Shown here: positions 8,511 to 17,340 of the stretch, piece after piece
Numbering within the stretch: the stretch's first letter is position 1
Layout of the letters: each line of letters begins with the position of its first letter
Source: Lingula anatina
Taxonomy: Eukaryota; Brachiopoda; Lingulata; Lingulida; Lingulidae
Length of the DNA: 21,418 nt
NCBI RefSeq assembly: GCF_001039355.2
Contig: NW_019775713.1
Span: forward strand, 196,640 to 218,057
Reading direction: 5' to 3'
Position numbers and translations under genes: made by a program
Notes under the pieces: model-generated
Told to the model about the DNA's origin: nothing
The model's database searches: none
The model's input: the letters and a program-made list of their open reading frames with translations, nothing else

Positions 8511-8539
8511 GGGGTGACACTTCTATTGTCCAGTGTGTG
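8511..8539 (-). repeat. Tc1 right terminal inverted repeat
   Basis: 29 bp, identical to the left repeat in inverse orientation; followed by TA. Confidence 0.95.
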
Positions 8540-8541
8540 TA

Positions 8542-9832
8542 GTTGCTTAATGAGGTTTGATGGCATGTAGCTAGGCAATTGAAAGAGGTCTGTTGGTTAT
8601 TATATCTATACTTGAATTCATGCTAAAAAATGTCAGTGTATTCTTTTGTTTCATTTTCTGTTCTCATTGTTACCTTATATAAATTACATTTTTTCTAGAC
8701 ATTTGCCATTCATTGAGCATTCACTTTTTATTCTACAGTTGCAAGTTTTTACTTCTGACACATTGTCAACAGTCCTGCTGTTATTGATTACACTGTTGTT
8801 CTTAGCTTTAATGATTTGGGCAATATTGTCCATACAGCTATAATATTATTTTTGTTTAAAATCCTATGCAACAAGGAACCTGTTGGAAAATGATATTTAA
8901 TAAGCTGTAAAAAGACTTTACTAACATTGGTCTGTACATTTTCTACTGAATGGCAGATTGAACTATAACTTTGGAAAGTTTTTATAATGAAATTGGTGGT
9001 TGAAAGTTTTTAATGAAGTTTGTGGTTGAAACTAGCTGACTCAAGTGTATCTTAGTACTCGCTCTTTGATGTTTTGAACATGTTTTCATTCCTGGAAATT
9101 GTGGACAGCCTCATGTTTATTGGGTTCGATATAGCATTGATGGCACTTTCTGAGTGGTTAGATTTGCAGTGAAAATACAGTATTACTGCATTAGTCCAAA
9201 AGATCTGTCTTTTAGGTTAAAGGTCACATCTAAGAAGCTGACAGAGTTGTGTGAGATGTTGGTTGTGACCTTTTATCCAAGTTGTTTCATTGTGGAGTTT
9301 AAATTTGTGGTTATCTTGTTGCCTTGTGACCTTTGTTTATATATACACCATGTTCAGCTTGTTTTTGAGAGGGGGTCCACTCAAACATGCATTTTTATTG
9401 GATTTACATAACAATTAATGGGAATTGCTCATTAAATTTAAATGTGAGTATCAGGAATTTTAAAACTTGTCTACCTTTTTGCCTCTTTAAAAATTATATT
9501 TATTAATCTCTATTTAAGATACTCAAATTCTATTTACTTTGCCCATTTCATTTATAAGGCTTATACATGTAGCTCCATATAGCAAGCATCACCATTAATT
9601 AGCTTGTGGTCTTCAAAAGTGCATTTTAATTTATTAAAATCATTTTTGGACTTGATTCTTCATGTTTGGATTTAATGTCTTATAGATGACAAGTATTTTT
9701 TTAATGTGATTTTTGTCATTTATTTTTCTTTATACAAGTAGCACTGGAAAGTTTTTCTTCTGTCTCTGTAAATGTGGTATAAAGAGGCCTGAAAGATTTT
9801 TCACAAAAACTTTTTTCTTTGGTGTTTCTCAG
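8542..9832. other. Stretch without a confirmed gene; one hydrophobic frame
   Basis: Mostly AT-rich, intron- or UTR-like. After a plausible acceptor (TTCTACAG ending 8738), a frame runs 8739-8843 and encodes 34 residues ending in a 22-residue hydrophobic stretch, V-L-L-L-L-I-T-L-L to I-W-A-I-L-S-I. This would fit a C-terminal membrane anchor exon, but T-rich DNA often gives such frames by chance. Around 9066-9171 there is a second short open frame (F-L-E-I-V-D-S-L-M, S-E-W-L-D-L-Q) without clear splice sites. TACATGTA occurs near 9565. Confidence 0.4.
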
Positions 9833-9883
9833 CAGTACCAGTACTGTCGTGTCTGGCTCCATGATCTTTGATGTGCCTTCCCA
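9833..9883 (+). CDS. Possible upstream exon of unrecognised gene (weak)
   Basis: A strong acceptor (pyrimidine tract then TTTCTCAG, with a tandem CAGCAG) is followed by a frame reading S-T-S-T-V-V-S-G-S-M-I-F-D-V-P-S. It would end phase 2 at CA before GTTTTT, and those two bases would join the next candidate exon to complete a Gln codon. The donor is poor and runs into a (TTTA)n tract, so this exon is much less secure than the next two. Confidence 0.2.
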
Positions 9884-9895
9884 GTTTTTTTTCTC

Positions 9896-9897
9896 AT

Positions 9898-9942
<45 letters not shown>
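9896..9942. repeat. (TTTA)n microsatellite
   Basis: About eleven perfect TTTA units. Confidence 0.95.
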
Positions 9943-9943
<1 letters not shown>

Positions 9944-10054
9944 TGCTTGTTAACCTCTCATGGTGGAAACTTTTCAAAATTATCACCTCTTGCAATGTGC
10001 TGTGAAGCCTATAGGTTATAAGTTATATAACTTTGCCTGGTTTTTCTGAAATAG

Positions 10055-10675
10055 GGAAACAGCTCATGAAGTCTTCATGTCAGAGAGTAAGTTACATGAT
10101 GTTCCTGACCCCTTCCAGTCACTTTATTTTTCAGCCCTTTCTGACCTTGTACATGTAGTCAAACCTAATTGTTAACTTTTAATTATCAATTTTATCATTT
10201 GAGGGCTTGAAGAGATAAAAGCTGATGTCGAATTTCTTATTTTTGTATTAGTCTGACAGTCATATTACAATCTTAATACAGATTGGTTAGGAATTGAACA
10301 CTTGCATTCATTTACATCATACCTGGTAGATGCATATGCTGGGGTTATACATGTATTAATTGAACAAAAGCATGTGAATATCTTCTTTTAAAAAGTTGAT
10401 CCACCCATATTGGTGTATTTTGGCAAATTGACACCATGCTGGGTGTCCTTTCCCCCCAAGGGTAGTTCCCCTGCCCACCACTTTAGCCTTTAAAAAGTTA
10501 TTTTACTCTAACAGTTGCCTTGGCTGTTCAAAATAAAATATGGAATGTAAAGTAACCCTTGATTACCCATCTTTTAGGATTGAATAAAATCTACCATATT
10601 TTCATGTCTTTAACTAAAGTTCCACTCAAAGGTGGAATCCTTGGGCAGGAGAATATCTGGCTGGAGAGCTGGAAG
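10055..10675 (+). CDS. Two candidate coding exons of an unrecognised gene
   Basis: Exon a is 10055-10086, between acceptor TTTTTCTGAAATAG and donor GAGA|GTAAGT. It reads E-T-A-H-E-V-F-M-S-E and ends with one base over. Exon b is 10620-10675, between acceptor TTTAACTAAAG and donor GGAAG|GTATAT. Its first two bases complete an Ile codon, and it continues P-L-K-G-G-I-L-G-Q-E-N-I-W-L-E-S-W-K, ending in phase 0. Both splice sites and both phases agree, and the peptide is protein-like, with Trp, charged and polar residues rather than low-complexity sequence. I do not recognise the family. Exons this small (32 and 56 nt) can arise by chance, so transcript evidence is needed to call it a gene. The intron between them is 533 bp. 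Possible continuations at 10747 (stop at 10789-10791) or 11155 cannot be decided. Confidence 0.35.
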
Positions 10676-11154
10676 GTATATTCTGTGAAGCATGGATAAA
10701 GGTATAAAAATACCTAAACATGTGGAACTTTCATTTTCTTTTTCAGTTTAAAAGCAAGTTATTTTCATCTTGGATCATTTTCTCATTTTGATATTAAAAA
10801 AAAAGGTTATACTATTTGTGACTTTGCAAATTTTCACTCTGTGATGGAAGCTGTGGGCAAGAGCATCTTTGCCCTCAGAGAAGGGACACCCAAATCATTG
10901 TGTCTTGCAAGGTTGACACGTGCACCATGATGGGTGTCCCAACCTCCTAGGACAGTCCCCATACCAAACACCTCCAGCTGTCAGATTATCTAAAAATAAA
11001 TTTTCATTTATTTCATGCACTAATTGTATTGTATCGTCATTAGTATATCATATTGTACAAGGTCATAGCAATCTGTGTACCTGTACAGAAATAAATTGAA
11101 TTGAAATAAATTGAAATTGAATTTATTATATTGGTATTATCATTTCTTTTCCAG
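10676..11154. other. Intron-like stretch with a diverged short duplication
   Basis: A segment near 10910-10945 (TTGACAC...ACCATGATGGGTGTCC) resembles 10427-10450 (TTGACACCATGCTGGGTGTCC), an old duplication of about 50 bp. GGGCAA-N8-TTGCCC near 10854-10873 could form a small hairpin. Strong acceptor-like sites end at 10746 and 11154. Confidence 0.4.
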
Positions 11155-11191
11155 ACTGGTTCCATGTAACACAAATGATATGACTAGTAAG
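11155..11191 (+). CDS. Possible 37-nt exon of the same unrecognised gene (weak)
   Basis: A very good acceptor (TATCATTTCTTTTCCAG) and an acceptable donor (AGTAAG|GTATAT) bracket 37 nt. One frame is open (L-V-P-C-N-T-N-D-M-T-S-K) but needs the preceding exon to end in phase 2. Joined directly to the exon ending at 10675 it would instead give a stop after four codons. Either an unseen short exon lies between, this is a terminal exon, or it is chance. Confidence 0.2.
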
Positions 11192-11356
11192 GTATATAAT
11201 GATGGGCTTGTGTGGGACATCTTTTCTTCCAAGTATGCCTTTCTCTACAGTCTATTACTCTGCTGTTAGTAAATTTCATATTGAACAATACTGTCCCAAT
11301 TCCAGCAATATTTTTAAAAAATTCTGTGTTTATCATATCAGACTTTGGGAATAATT
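11192..11356. other. Intron-like stretch
   Basis: T-rich with acceptor-like CTCTACAG ending at 11250. No supported exon. Confidence 0.4.
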
Positions 11357-11618
11357 ACCTCCACCAAGGAGGTTATGTTTTCACCCCTGTTTGTTTGTCT
11401 GTCTGTCTTCAACATAACTCCAAAAGTTATGGACCGATTTTCATGAAATTTTCAGGAAGTGTCAGAAGGGGCCAAGGAACAGATGAATAGTTTTTGGTGG
11501 TGATCTGGATCAATAATCAATCAATAATCAAAAATATCGAAAATTTAGGGGTGAAACAGCATTGGGTTGAGACTTTGCTGCCTTGGTGGAGGTCTGCACT
11601 CTTGGAGTGCTTTTCTAG
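11357..11618 (+). mobile_element. Helentron/HINE-like non-autonomous element
   Basis: ACCTCCACCAAGG at 11357-11369 is a perfect 13-bp inverted partner of CCTTGGTGGAGGT at 11581-11593. Directly after the inner partner comes a hairpin GCACTC-TTG-GAGTGC (11596-11610), then TTTT and CTAG (11615-11618) followed by TT. Subterminal inverted repeats with a 3' hairpin outside the inner one are the published layout of Helentron-derived INE elements. The interior (GTTATGTTTTCACCCCTGTT, GGACCGATTTTCATGAAATT) resembles a repeat common in aquatic animal genomes. There is no coding capacity. The true 5' end could lie a few bases left of 11357. Confidence 0.65.
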
Positions 11619-11715
11619 TTTCTCTTTCCTTAACTGTTGCACAACTTGTGTATTGGGCTTTGTGTCAAAGGTTGTACAATCTTAAATCTCTGCCTTGTGG
11701 AAGGAGGGACTCCTG

Positions 11716-11945
11716 GGTNCTGCTAGGGGGGCTGCCAAAGCAGACTGCTAGGGGGACTGCCCAGGCAGTCCCCCTGGCAGCGCGTTCCAAAAATGCAAAT
11801 TAAGACTGCCAAGGGGACTCCCTCCATACTTAAGGATACCTGCAAAGGAGGCTGCTATGGGAGCGGGGACTGCTAGGGAGACTGCAAAGCAGGCTCCATG
11901 GGGGGACTGTAAAGGAGACTGCAAGCAGACTGCAAAGGGGACTAC
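11716..11945. repeat. Degenerate 12-13 bp GC-rich tandem array
   Basis: Motif CTGCYARGGGGA recurs with CTGC at 11720, 11732, 11745 and 11757, then irregularly to about 11945. A near-perfect palindrome GGGGGACTGCC-CA-GGCAGTCCCCC spans 11751-11774. The single ambiguous base (11719) falls at its start, consistent with difficult sequencing or assembly. Frames across it on both strands are repeat artefacts. Confidence 0.8.
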
Positions 11946-13700
11946 TTTTCTAGCTGGGTGTCCATTTTTTATTCTCTGGTGGTTTTCTCTGAATTGTTTA
12001 CCTGTTACTGATAACAGATAGTGTGAGATGGTGCTCTTGAGTGACAGATTTGTGTTCAAAATTATTATAGTTGAAAGTGGAATTGGGATGTGCTTTTATT
12101 AGTTAAGCAGTTTTTCTGAATATTTTTTTCTCTTTGAATCTTCTTTTATAAAGTTATTTTCTTTTATGTATAAAGCAACCATGACTTTGATTTAGTTACA
12201 TTTTTTAAAGATTACACTTGTACTAGCCAATTTACATTGTATGGACCTGGCGTGTATTTATTCTTCTCCAAATTGTTCAGTGTGTTTAAACTAAGACATC
12301 TACAACTGTGATCCCTAATTTACTGCAGCATTATCTTTTCAAGTAAAGGTATGTATTAGCTAGTATGTGTATGTGCATGTTTCATGAGTGCATTAAAGGG
12401 GTACATAATAATGTATAGACATTTTTGTCAGTCTTCAGCGCTTTTAACATCTAGCACACTTATTGTAATAAAACTTCCTGCCATGACAATAACCAAGTGT
12501 TGGGTTCATTTTTGTTTCAGTAAAAGCAGAGAGTGACATAAGTGGTCATTTCCTTTTAAGTCGAGTGATATAGAGATTTTAAATTAAAACCCCATGAAAA
12601 AAATTATCTACTTTAAGGGACAGTTTGTAAAAATAAAAAGATAATTTGAAAGTCACATAGGGATATAGTTATACATGAAAAAAGTTTGGATGAAAGTCAA
12701 AGTTTTTGAACTACAGGGGGGGTATAATCAAAATCCATTCATGGTGTACAGGCCAAATTATTTGTTTAGGCCCATATTCGAGGATTTGGGCTTGAAAAAA
12801 ATTGCCCTTTTTGATGGAAAGGGCCCAAAACCTATTATGGTACCATATTACTGTTCGGTATTAGGACAACCCCCCTTCAGCATCCCGCCCATCAACATTG
12901 CTGGCTACTTATAAATATTAAAATCACCTTTTAGCAAATTTTTTCTTTTATTTAGAAAAGAAAGAAAGAAAGACAAAACCCATTTAATAACATATAATCA
13001 ATTTTTTTATTGTACCAGTAAAATAAAGGAAAACGATATTCTGAAGTGTTCAAACTGGCTGCCACAGAGCTAATAATAGATGTGCACTGACGACCCTGAA
13101 AAATGAAAGATGAAAATATTAAAATATAATTCAGTGCAAATGTATTAGCTGTAAAAAGATGTTGACAGTAACTCTACAACCACCAGCTCCTGGCTGCTAT
13201 CATATAATTACTGCTTTCATGTACAGTTTTACCAGCTGTTTGACTAAGTTTTCCTCCAAAACTCTTTTAAGTTAACTTTGTTATGTCATTACAGCAAGGA
13301 AACAAGAAAAGAACTTTCTTGTGACCTTATAATGAATCTGTTCTTTTATAAATACTGTAATTTTTTTCATTTCTAAGTGTCTGAAATGATTAGATTTAAT
13401 AATGAATGATAATAATAATAACCATTTATGTTCTTGGCCTGCATCTGAAGCAAGATGTGAAAAGATTTAACATCCTCCTCCTCCACCTTGATTGGCAGCA
13501 GTCCTTGGGAGCTGAAATATATGACACAGTATTACTTACTAATGTGCAATAATAAATAACCTTCAATAAGCAGTCAGTACATCTTATTTCATGTATGAAA
13601 CTGGATCAAAATATTTACCATTGTTTAGAGTTAACAAATTTGCCAAGTATCATTTTAAGCTTGCAAAAAGCACAAACTGTGTTGGCACAACATAAGGAGT
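11946..13700. other. Long stretch without a recognised gene
   Basis: AT-rich, intron- or intergenic-like. A short AAAG repeat lies at 12956-12972. Good acceptor-like sites end near 12328 and 12510, but the frames after them are too short to support. A 79-codon frame (12675-12914) is unlike anything I know and carries no domain. On the minus strand, 13512-13467 has an acceptor-like TATTTCAG and a short frame ending G-G-G-G-G-C before a stop, but it overlaps a simple CCT tract. Confidence 0.4.
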
Positions 13701-13738
13701 GTGTATGCATGTGTGTGTGTGTGTGCATGTGCATGTAC
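13701..13738. repeat. (TG)n-rich microsatellite
   Basis: Alternating TG/CA steps with GCATG interruptions. Confidence 0.85.
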
Positions 13739-14341
13739 ATTCACAGTCACATTCCATCAGTGTAATAAATAGATCCCTATTCTATTGCCCCTGCTGTCTT
13801 AACCTCTCTCCTTCATGTCTGCTGTCACTGCTGTTGTGTGTTTAACATAACTGAAGAAAAAAACATACTTGTCCTCAATAAGGATATCACATATTCAAAG
13901 ATATACATGCAATAAAAATAGATAACTTAACAGTGAATTAACTCAGTGATTGTGCAAGAGAGTCTGCTTATTGTGTGGGTAAATTTTTAAAGTGTGTTAA
14001 ATGAATGCCTGTTAAATTGATAGATTTTATGTCGCCTGAAGACAAAAATATGGAATAGAAACTGTGTACAAATAGGATTTGGGCAAAAATACTGAACTGC
14101 ACGAGTGAAAACTCATTCAAAGACTATTCATTAAAAATTTAATTATTTTCATGGAGACCAGATTTAGTTTTTTAAAGACCAGCTTGCTTGAACAACATTG
14201 TTTACCTGTATATATGTACGTGTACATGTTAGTGTGTGTGTGCATGCATGTGCATGTTTCATAAATGTATAAAATCATAATTGAATCTTGGCTCCATTCG
14301 ACCAGATGCATGGGGAGGCATGTGAGAGGCCCAGATATATT
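13739..14341. other. Stretch without a recognised gene
   Basis: AT-rich; a further GTGTGTGTGCATGCATG tract lies near 14231-14250. Nothing else seen. Confidence 0.5.
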
Positions 14342-14545
14342 ACAAGGACCAAAACTTGCATCCTGAAAATCAACAGGTACAAGGACCAGGACTTGCACCC
14401 TGAGAATGAACAGCTACAAAGACCAAGACTTGCATCCTGTGAGTCAACAGCTACAAGGACCAAGACTTGCACCCTGTGAGTCAACAGCTAAAATGACCAA
14501 GACTTGCACCCTGAGAGTCAACAGCTACAAGGACCAAGATGTGAC
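14342..14545. repeat. 37-bp minisatellite, about 5.5 units
   Basis: ACAAGGACC-type starts at 14342, 14379, 14416, 14453, 14490 and 14527 give an exact 37-bp period. The unit reads ACAAGGACCAAGACTTGCAC then CCTGAGAGTCAACAGCT. Thirty-seven is not a multiple of three, so the frame rotates; the open frames on both strands here are artefacts. Confidence 0.95.
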
Positions 14546-15552
14546 TTACACCGTGACAATCGATATTTCCATTTGAATAAACTTGTTTTATTTTTGATAA
14601 CTATTAATATTAGCAAGAGCACAGCTCAAGAACATATTTTTTTATCCCTTAGAAGTATTGCAGAGGTTGTGATGGGGGTCAGTGCCACACAGCATTTGGC
14701 AATGATGGGTGCTTTTGTTATGATAATTGCAGGTCAAGGCACAACAAAAGGAATAATCCTGGTTCTATTCATTCTATTCAAGCCTAGAAGAAATTAACAG
14801 AATTTTCAATAGAATATCTCTAAAAAAATTTCTAACTACATTTATTGCACGCTCACACACATACACACTGAAATTAATAATAATAAATTGCAATATTTGT
14901 AATAGGTAAACTTAAACAGCACCATTTACAATCAATCTTTACCTTAAACTGCACTATTTATACTTAATTCATGACAGTATTGATAAACAAAGTTTATCTG
15001 GAATTGAACTTTGGGCAAAGTTGCACACCCATCATTAATTAAAAACCCAATTTGAATCAAGGCTTGAAAATGTTAGAAAACACATGCAAGTCAGGGCACC
15101 ACAAATTGTGGTGTACCCACTATCATGCCCTAATCATTGAAGGTCCTGTTTCATTTAATGTACAATAATTATAAATTTAAAAAGTTTTACAGATGATCTA
15201 CATCTTCCCATTATACAGTAATTACAATTACTTTATCTTTTCAATATGAAAAAGTTGTGATTTTTACAAATATTGTATCCAGTATTTTCAAAGTCATAAT
15301 TTCTAAAAATCAGATCATTTCTATGGGATAGTACTAACAAAAGTATAAACATACTACTATATAGTTATATTCTATGCAGTAAAAGCACCACACATGCTAT
15401 AAAGAATAAATATTGTATTTGTGAAATGATGTATCTGAATGTTTGATAATTTTTGCCCATCAAAAAGATTGAATGTTTACTATATATTCTTTATTTTTGT
15501 GGAACAACTGTAATTTCTTTTTAAAGGCATAAACTTAGAAGTGATGCATTTG
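14546..15552. other. Long stretch without a recognised gene
   Basis: AT-rich. The frame at 14504-14797 continues out of the minisatellite into a moderately hydrophobic sequence (E-V-V-M-G-V-S-A-T-Q, then F-V-M-I-I-A-G), but it has no supported start, homology or splice structure. No other feature seen. Confidence 0.45.
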
Positions 15553-15661
15553 CAGGTGTGTGTGTGTGTGTGTGTGTGAAGAGAGAGAGAGAGAGAGAGA
15601 GAGCAATGAATCATGTAAACATCGCAGAAAGGAGAGAGAGAAAGAGAGAGAGAGAGAGAGA
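15553..15661. repeat. Compound (GT)n / (GA)n microsatellite
   Basis: (GT)n from about 15556 passes into (GA)n to 15604. Thirty bases later a second (GA)n (15631-15661) follows, and ATGAATCAT recurs after each GA block (15605-15613 and 15662-15670), which suggests a local duplication of GA tract plus flank. The minus-strand frames of 98 and 135 codons here are low-complexity Ser/Leu and His/Thr runs. Confidence 0.95.
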
Positions 15662-15670
15662 AATGAATCA

Positions 15671-16255
15671 TATTTAAGCAGCGAGTGACGGACCTCCACA
15701 GAATTAGGACCTGTAGATTTCTGGTACATAAAGTGCAGGTCCTCCGGACCTTCAGTACCTCCAAAGTTTTCCCCATGTTTAAATTTGCAATACACAAATG
15801 GAAAATAAAGGTATGATAACAAAACACACATGCTGCCATATCCTCAAGAGCATTAAGATTGGTTTCCCTAACCAGACTAAAAACCAAAGTTTTGTTGACA
15901 AATCCAGTGGGTTAACAAAAACAATTCCGTAATGGTCAATACCAACAGTCCCTTAAAAGATTATTTGCCTATCACTTATTGACAAGACATGCAAACACAC
16001 ATATCATTCATCTGTGTTATATTGCCATTTTTATAACACTATTCCACCCAAAACGCCAAACCAATGCTGCAATAAAACTTATTTTGGGTTGATGTTTTTT
16101 TTTCTCAAAATTAACACAATACATTTGCACACACCCCCACACCCCGGGGAAAAAAGTAAACATGTGTTTAAAGCCAAAATTTAAGATTCACATATTTTAA
16201 AACATGCCTATGGTTAGTTTACAATGCTGTGTCTTTCATTCCTGTGACATTGTAC
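15671..16255. other. Stretch without a recognised gene
   Basis: No supported feature. A C-rich patch near 16131-16147 precedes the next element. Confidence 0.5.
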
Positions 16256-17293
16256 ATGCCTATACATCCCCGCACCGATACTCCCCCGCTTCTTTACACC
16301 CCCGCACCGATACTCCCCCGCTTCTTTACATCCCCGCATCGATACTCCCCCGCACTCATACTCCCGCGTACCGATACTCCGCAAAAGCACTACTCCCCCA
16401 AGGCATAGATTCCCTTGGCTTTGTAAACATCCTTTCTATAATGCTTTTTTTTCAAGATGCACCACCCTCTTGGGACCCAAAATTGACACATTTTATTCGA
16501 AATATATTGGGGAAAATAAAGAACGTTATACGAAGTCGACTTTGTGTGCAGCTTGACAGTACGTAGGCCTACAGCTCTTCCTTGTGATTTTTGAGAAATG
16601 TTTTTGCAAAATTAATATCGTTCTCCTACTGTAGTTACCGTATATATATTATACGCCCTTTTATTTATTTATTTATTTTTTTATTTATTTATTTATTTAT
16701 TTACTTAAGGCAAAGTTAGTTTTAATCTAAGATAACGCAGCTATGTCTTTTCTTCAGGCAACGATGAATTCGTTAAATTATTAAGTAATAAAAAAGCAGT
16801 GCTAAAGCGCTTCGTTTTCTGTCTTCTTCCTCCAACCTTCTTTTCTGTTCTTTAAGCTTCTTTCCCTTGTCTTTTGGAGGTATATTAGAATCTGAATTGA
16901 GCAAAATTCAAAATTTTTGAAAATTGTTGCACAACGAAATTGTAGAGACACGAGCATGCGTCGTGAGCACGCCTTTTATACTCGCAGTCCCGCCGTGTTT
17001 TCGACTTACTTCGTTATAGATGTGAGGGCGTGCGCCGTACTCAACACGCAAAGGGCACTTTCTCCTTCATTGCTTGCGACGTGCATCTTGGACCACGCAA
17101 GTCTCACTTGCAAACTCCTCGCAAACTCCTGTGGTGCGGGGGAGTAACGGTGCGCGTATAACGCCAATTTTAGAGGGGATTTATCGATGCGGGGATCTGT
17201 CGGTGTGGGGTCGTATCGATGTGCATAATGTAAAAATTTAATAAGGGGAAGTATCGGTGCGGGGGAGTATTGGTGGAGGGGAGTATCGCCATG
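16256..17293. mobile_element. Element bounded by inverted arrays of a 16-bp motif
   Basis: At 16267-16382 a 16-bp motif CCCCGCACCGATACTC alternates with CCCCGCTTCTTTACAC, making a 32-bp higher-order unit. At 17135-17290 the reverse complement (GGTGCGGGGGAGTATT, GGTGGAGGGGAGTATC and variants) is again spaced by 16 bp. The outermost 35 bp are imperfect inverted copies (CATGCCTATAC... against CATGGCGATAC...), so the whole may be a 1.04-kb foldback-type transposon with subterminal repeats. The central 750 bp has no recognised gene; it includes a (TTTA)n tract (16659-16703). A clean target duplication was not found. GC content rises sharply toward 16.9-17.3 kb. Confidence 0.6.
16659..16703. repeat. 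(TTTA)n microsatellite
   Basis: TTTA repeats with one T-rich interruption. Confidence 0.9.
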
Positions 17294-17340
17294 ACCCCGT
17301 GACGCATTCATTCCTCACATGAGACCAGAACGCTACTGCC

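Larger units (their letters stand above)
7075..8539 (+). mobile_element. Tc1-family DNA transposon, full length but inactive
   Basis: Complete 1465-bp element. The terminal inverted repeats at 7075-7103 and 8511-8539 begin CACACACTGGAC and are identical over 29 bp. TA lies immediately outside both ends (7073-7074, 8540-8541), the target duplication typical of Tc1/mariner insertion. It carries one transposase pseudogene in plus orientation and a likely poly-A signal AATAAA at 8445-8450. The ends look fresh while the coding region is broken, so this copy may have been mobilised in trans. Confidence 0.95.

Noticed and set aside
8739-8843. C-terminal membrane-anchor exon
   Set aside because: The hydrophobic frame has one plausible acceptor, but T-rich DNA commonly yields such frames and no upstream exon could be linked.
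9074-9148. Short frame with W-V-R-Y-S-I-D-G-T-F, like a discoidin strand
   Set aside because: Only 25 codons open, the order of motifs does not match the F5/8 type C domain, and there are no splice sites.
11748-12059. 103-codon minus-strand frame
   Set aside because: Runs across the 12-13 bp GC-rich array and reflects repeat composition.
13467-13512. Minus-strand exon ending in a Gly run plus Cys, like a prenylated Rab tail
   Set aside because: Only about 14 codons, overlapping a CCT simple repeat; no upstream exon with matching phase was found and a double-Cys motif is missing.
14275-14484. Repeat-containing frames on both strands
   Set aside because: Products of the 37-bp minisatellite, whose period rotates the reading frame.
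15480-15887. 135-codon minus-strand frame
   Set aside because: Its middle is Ser-Leu and His-Thr runs from GA and GT microsatellites; the rest shows no homology I recognise.
16267-16382. G-quadruplex/i-motif array
   Set aside because: C-runs are separated by loops of about 11 nt, longer than the canonical limit; possible but not supported.
16204-16566. 120-codon Pro/Ser/Tyr-rich frame
   Set aside because: Encoded by the 16-bp motif array; the peptide repeat follows the DNA repeat and has no start or splice support.
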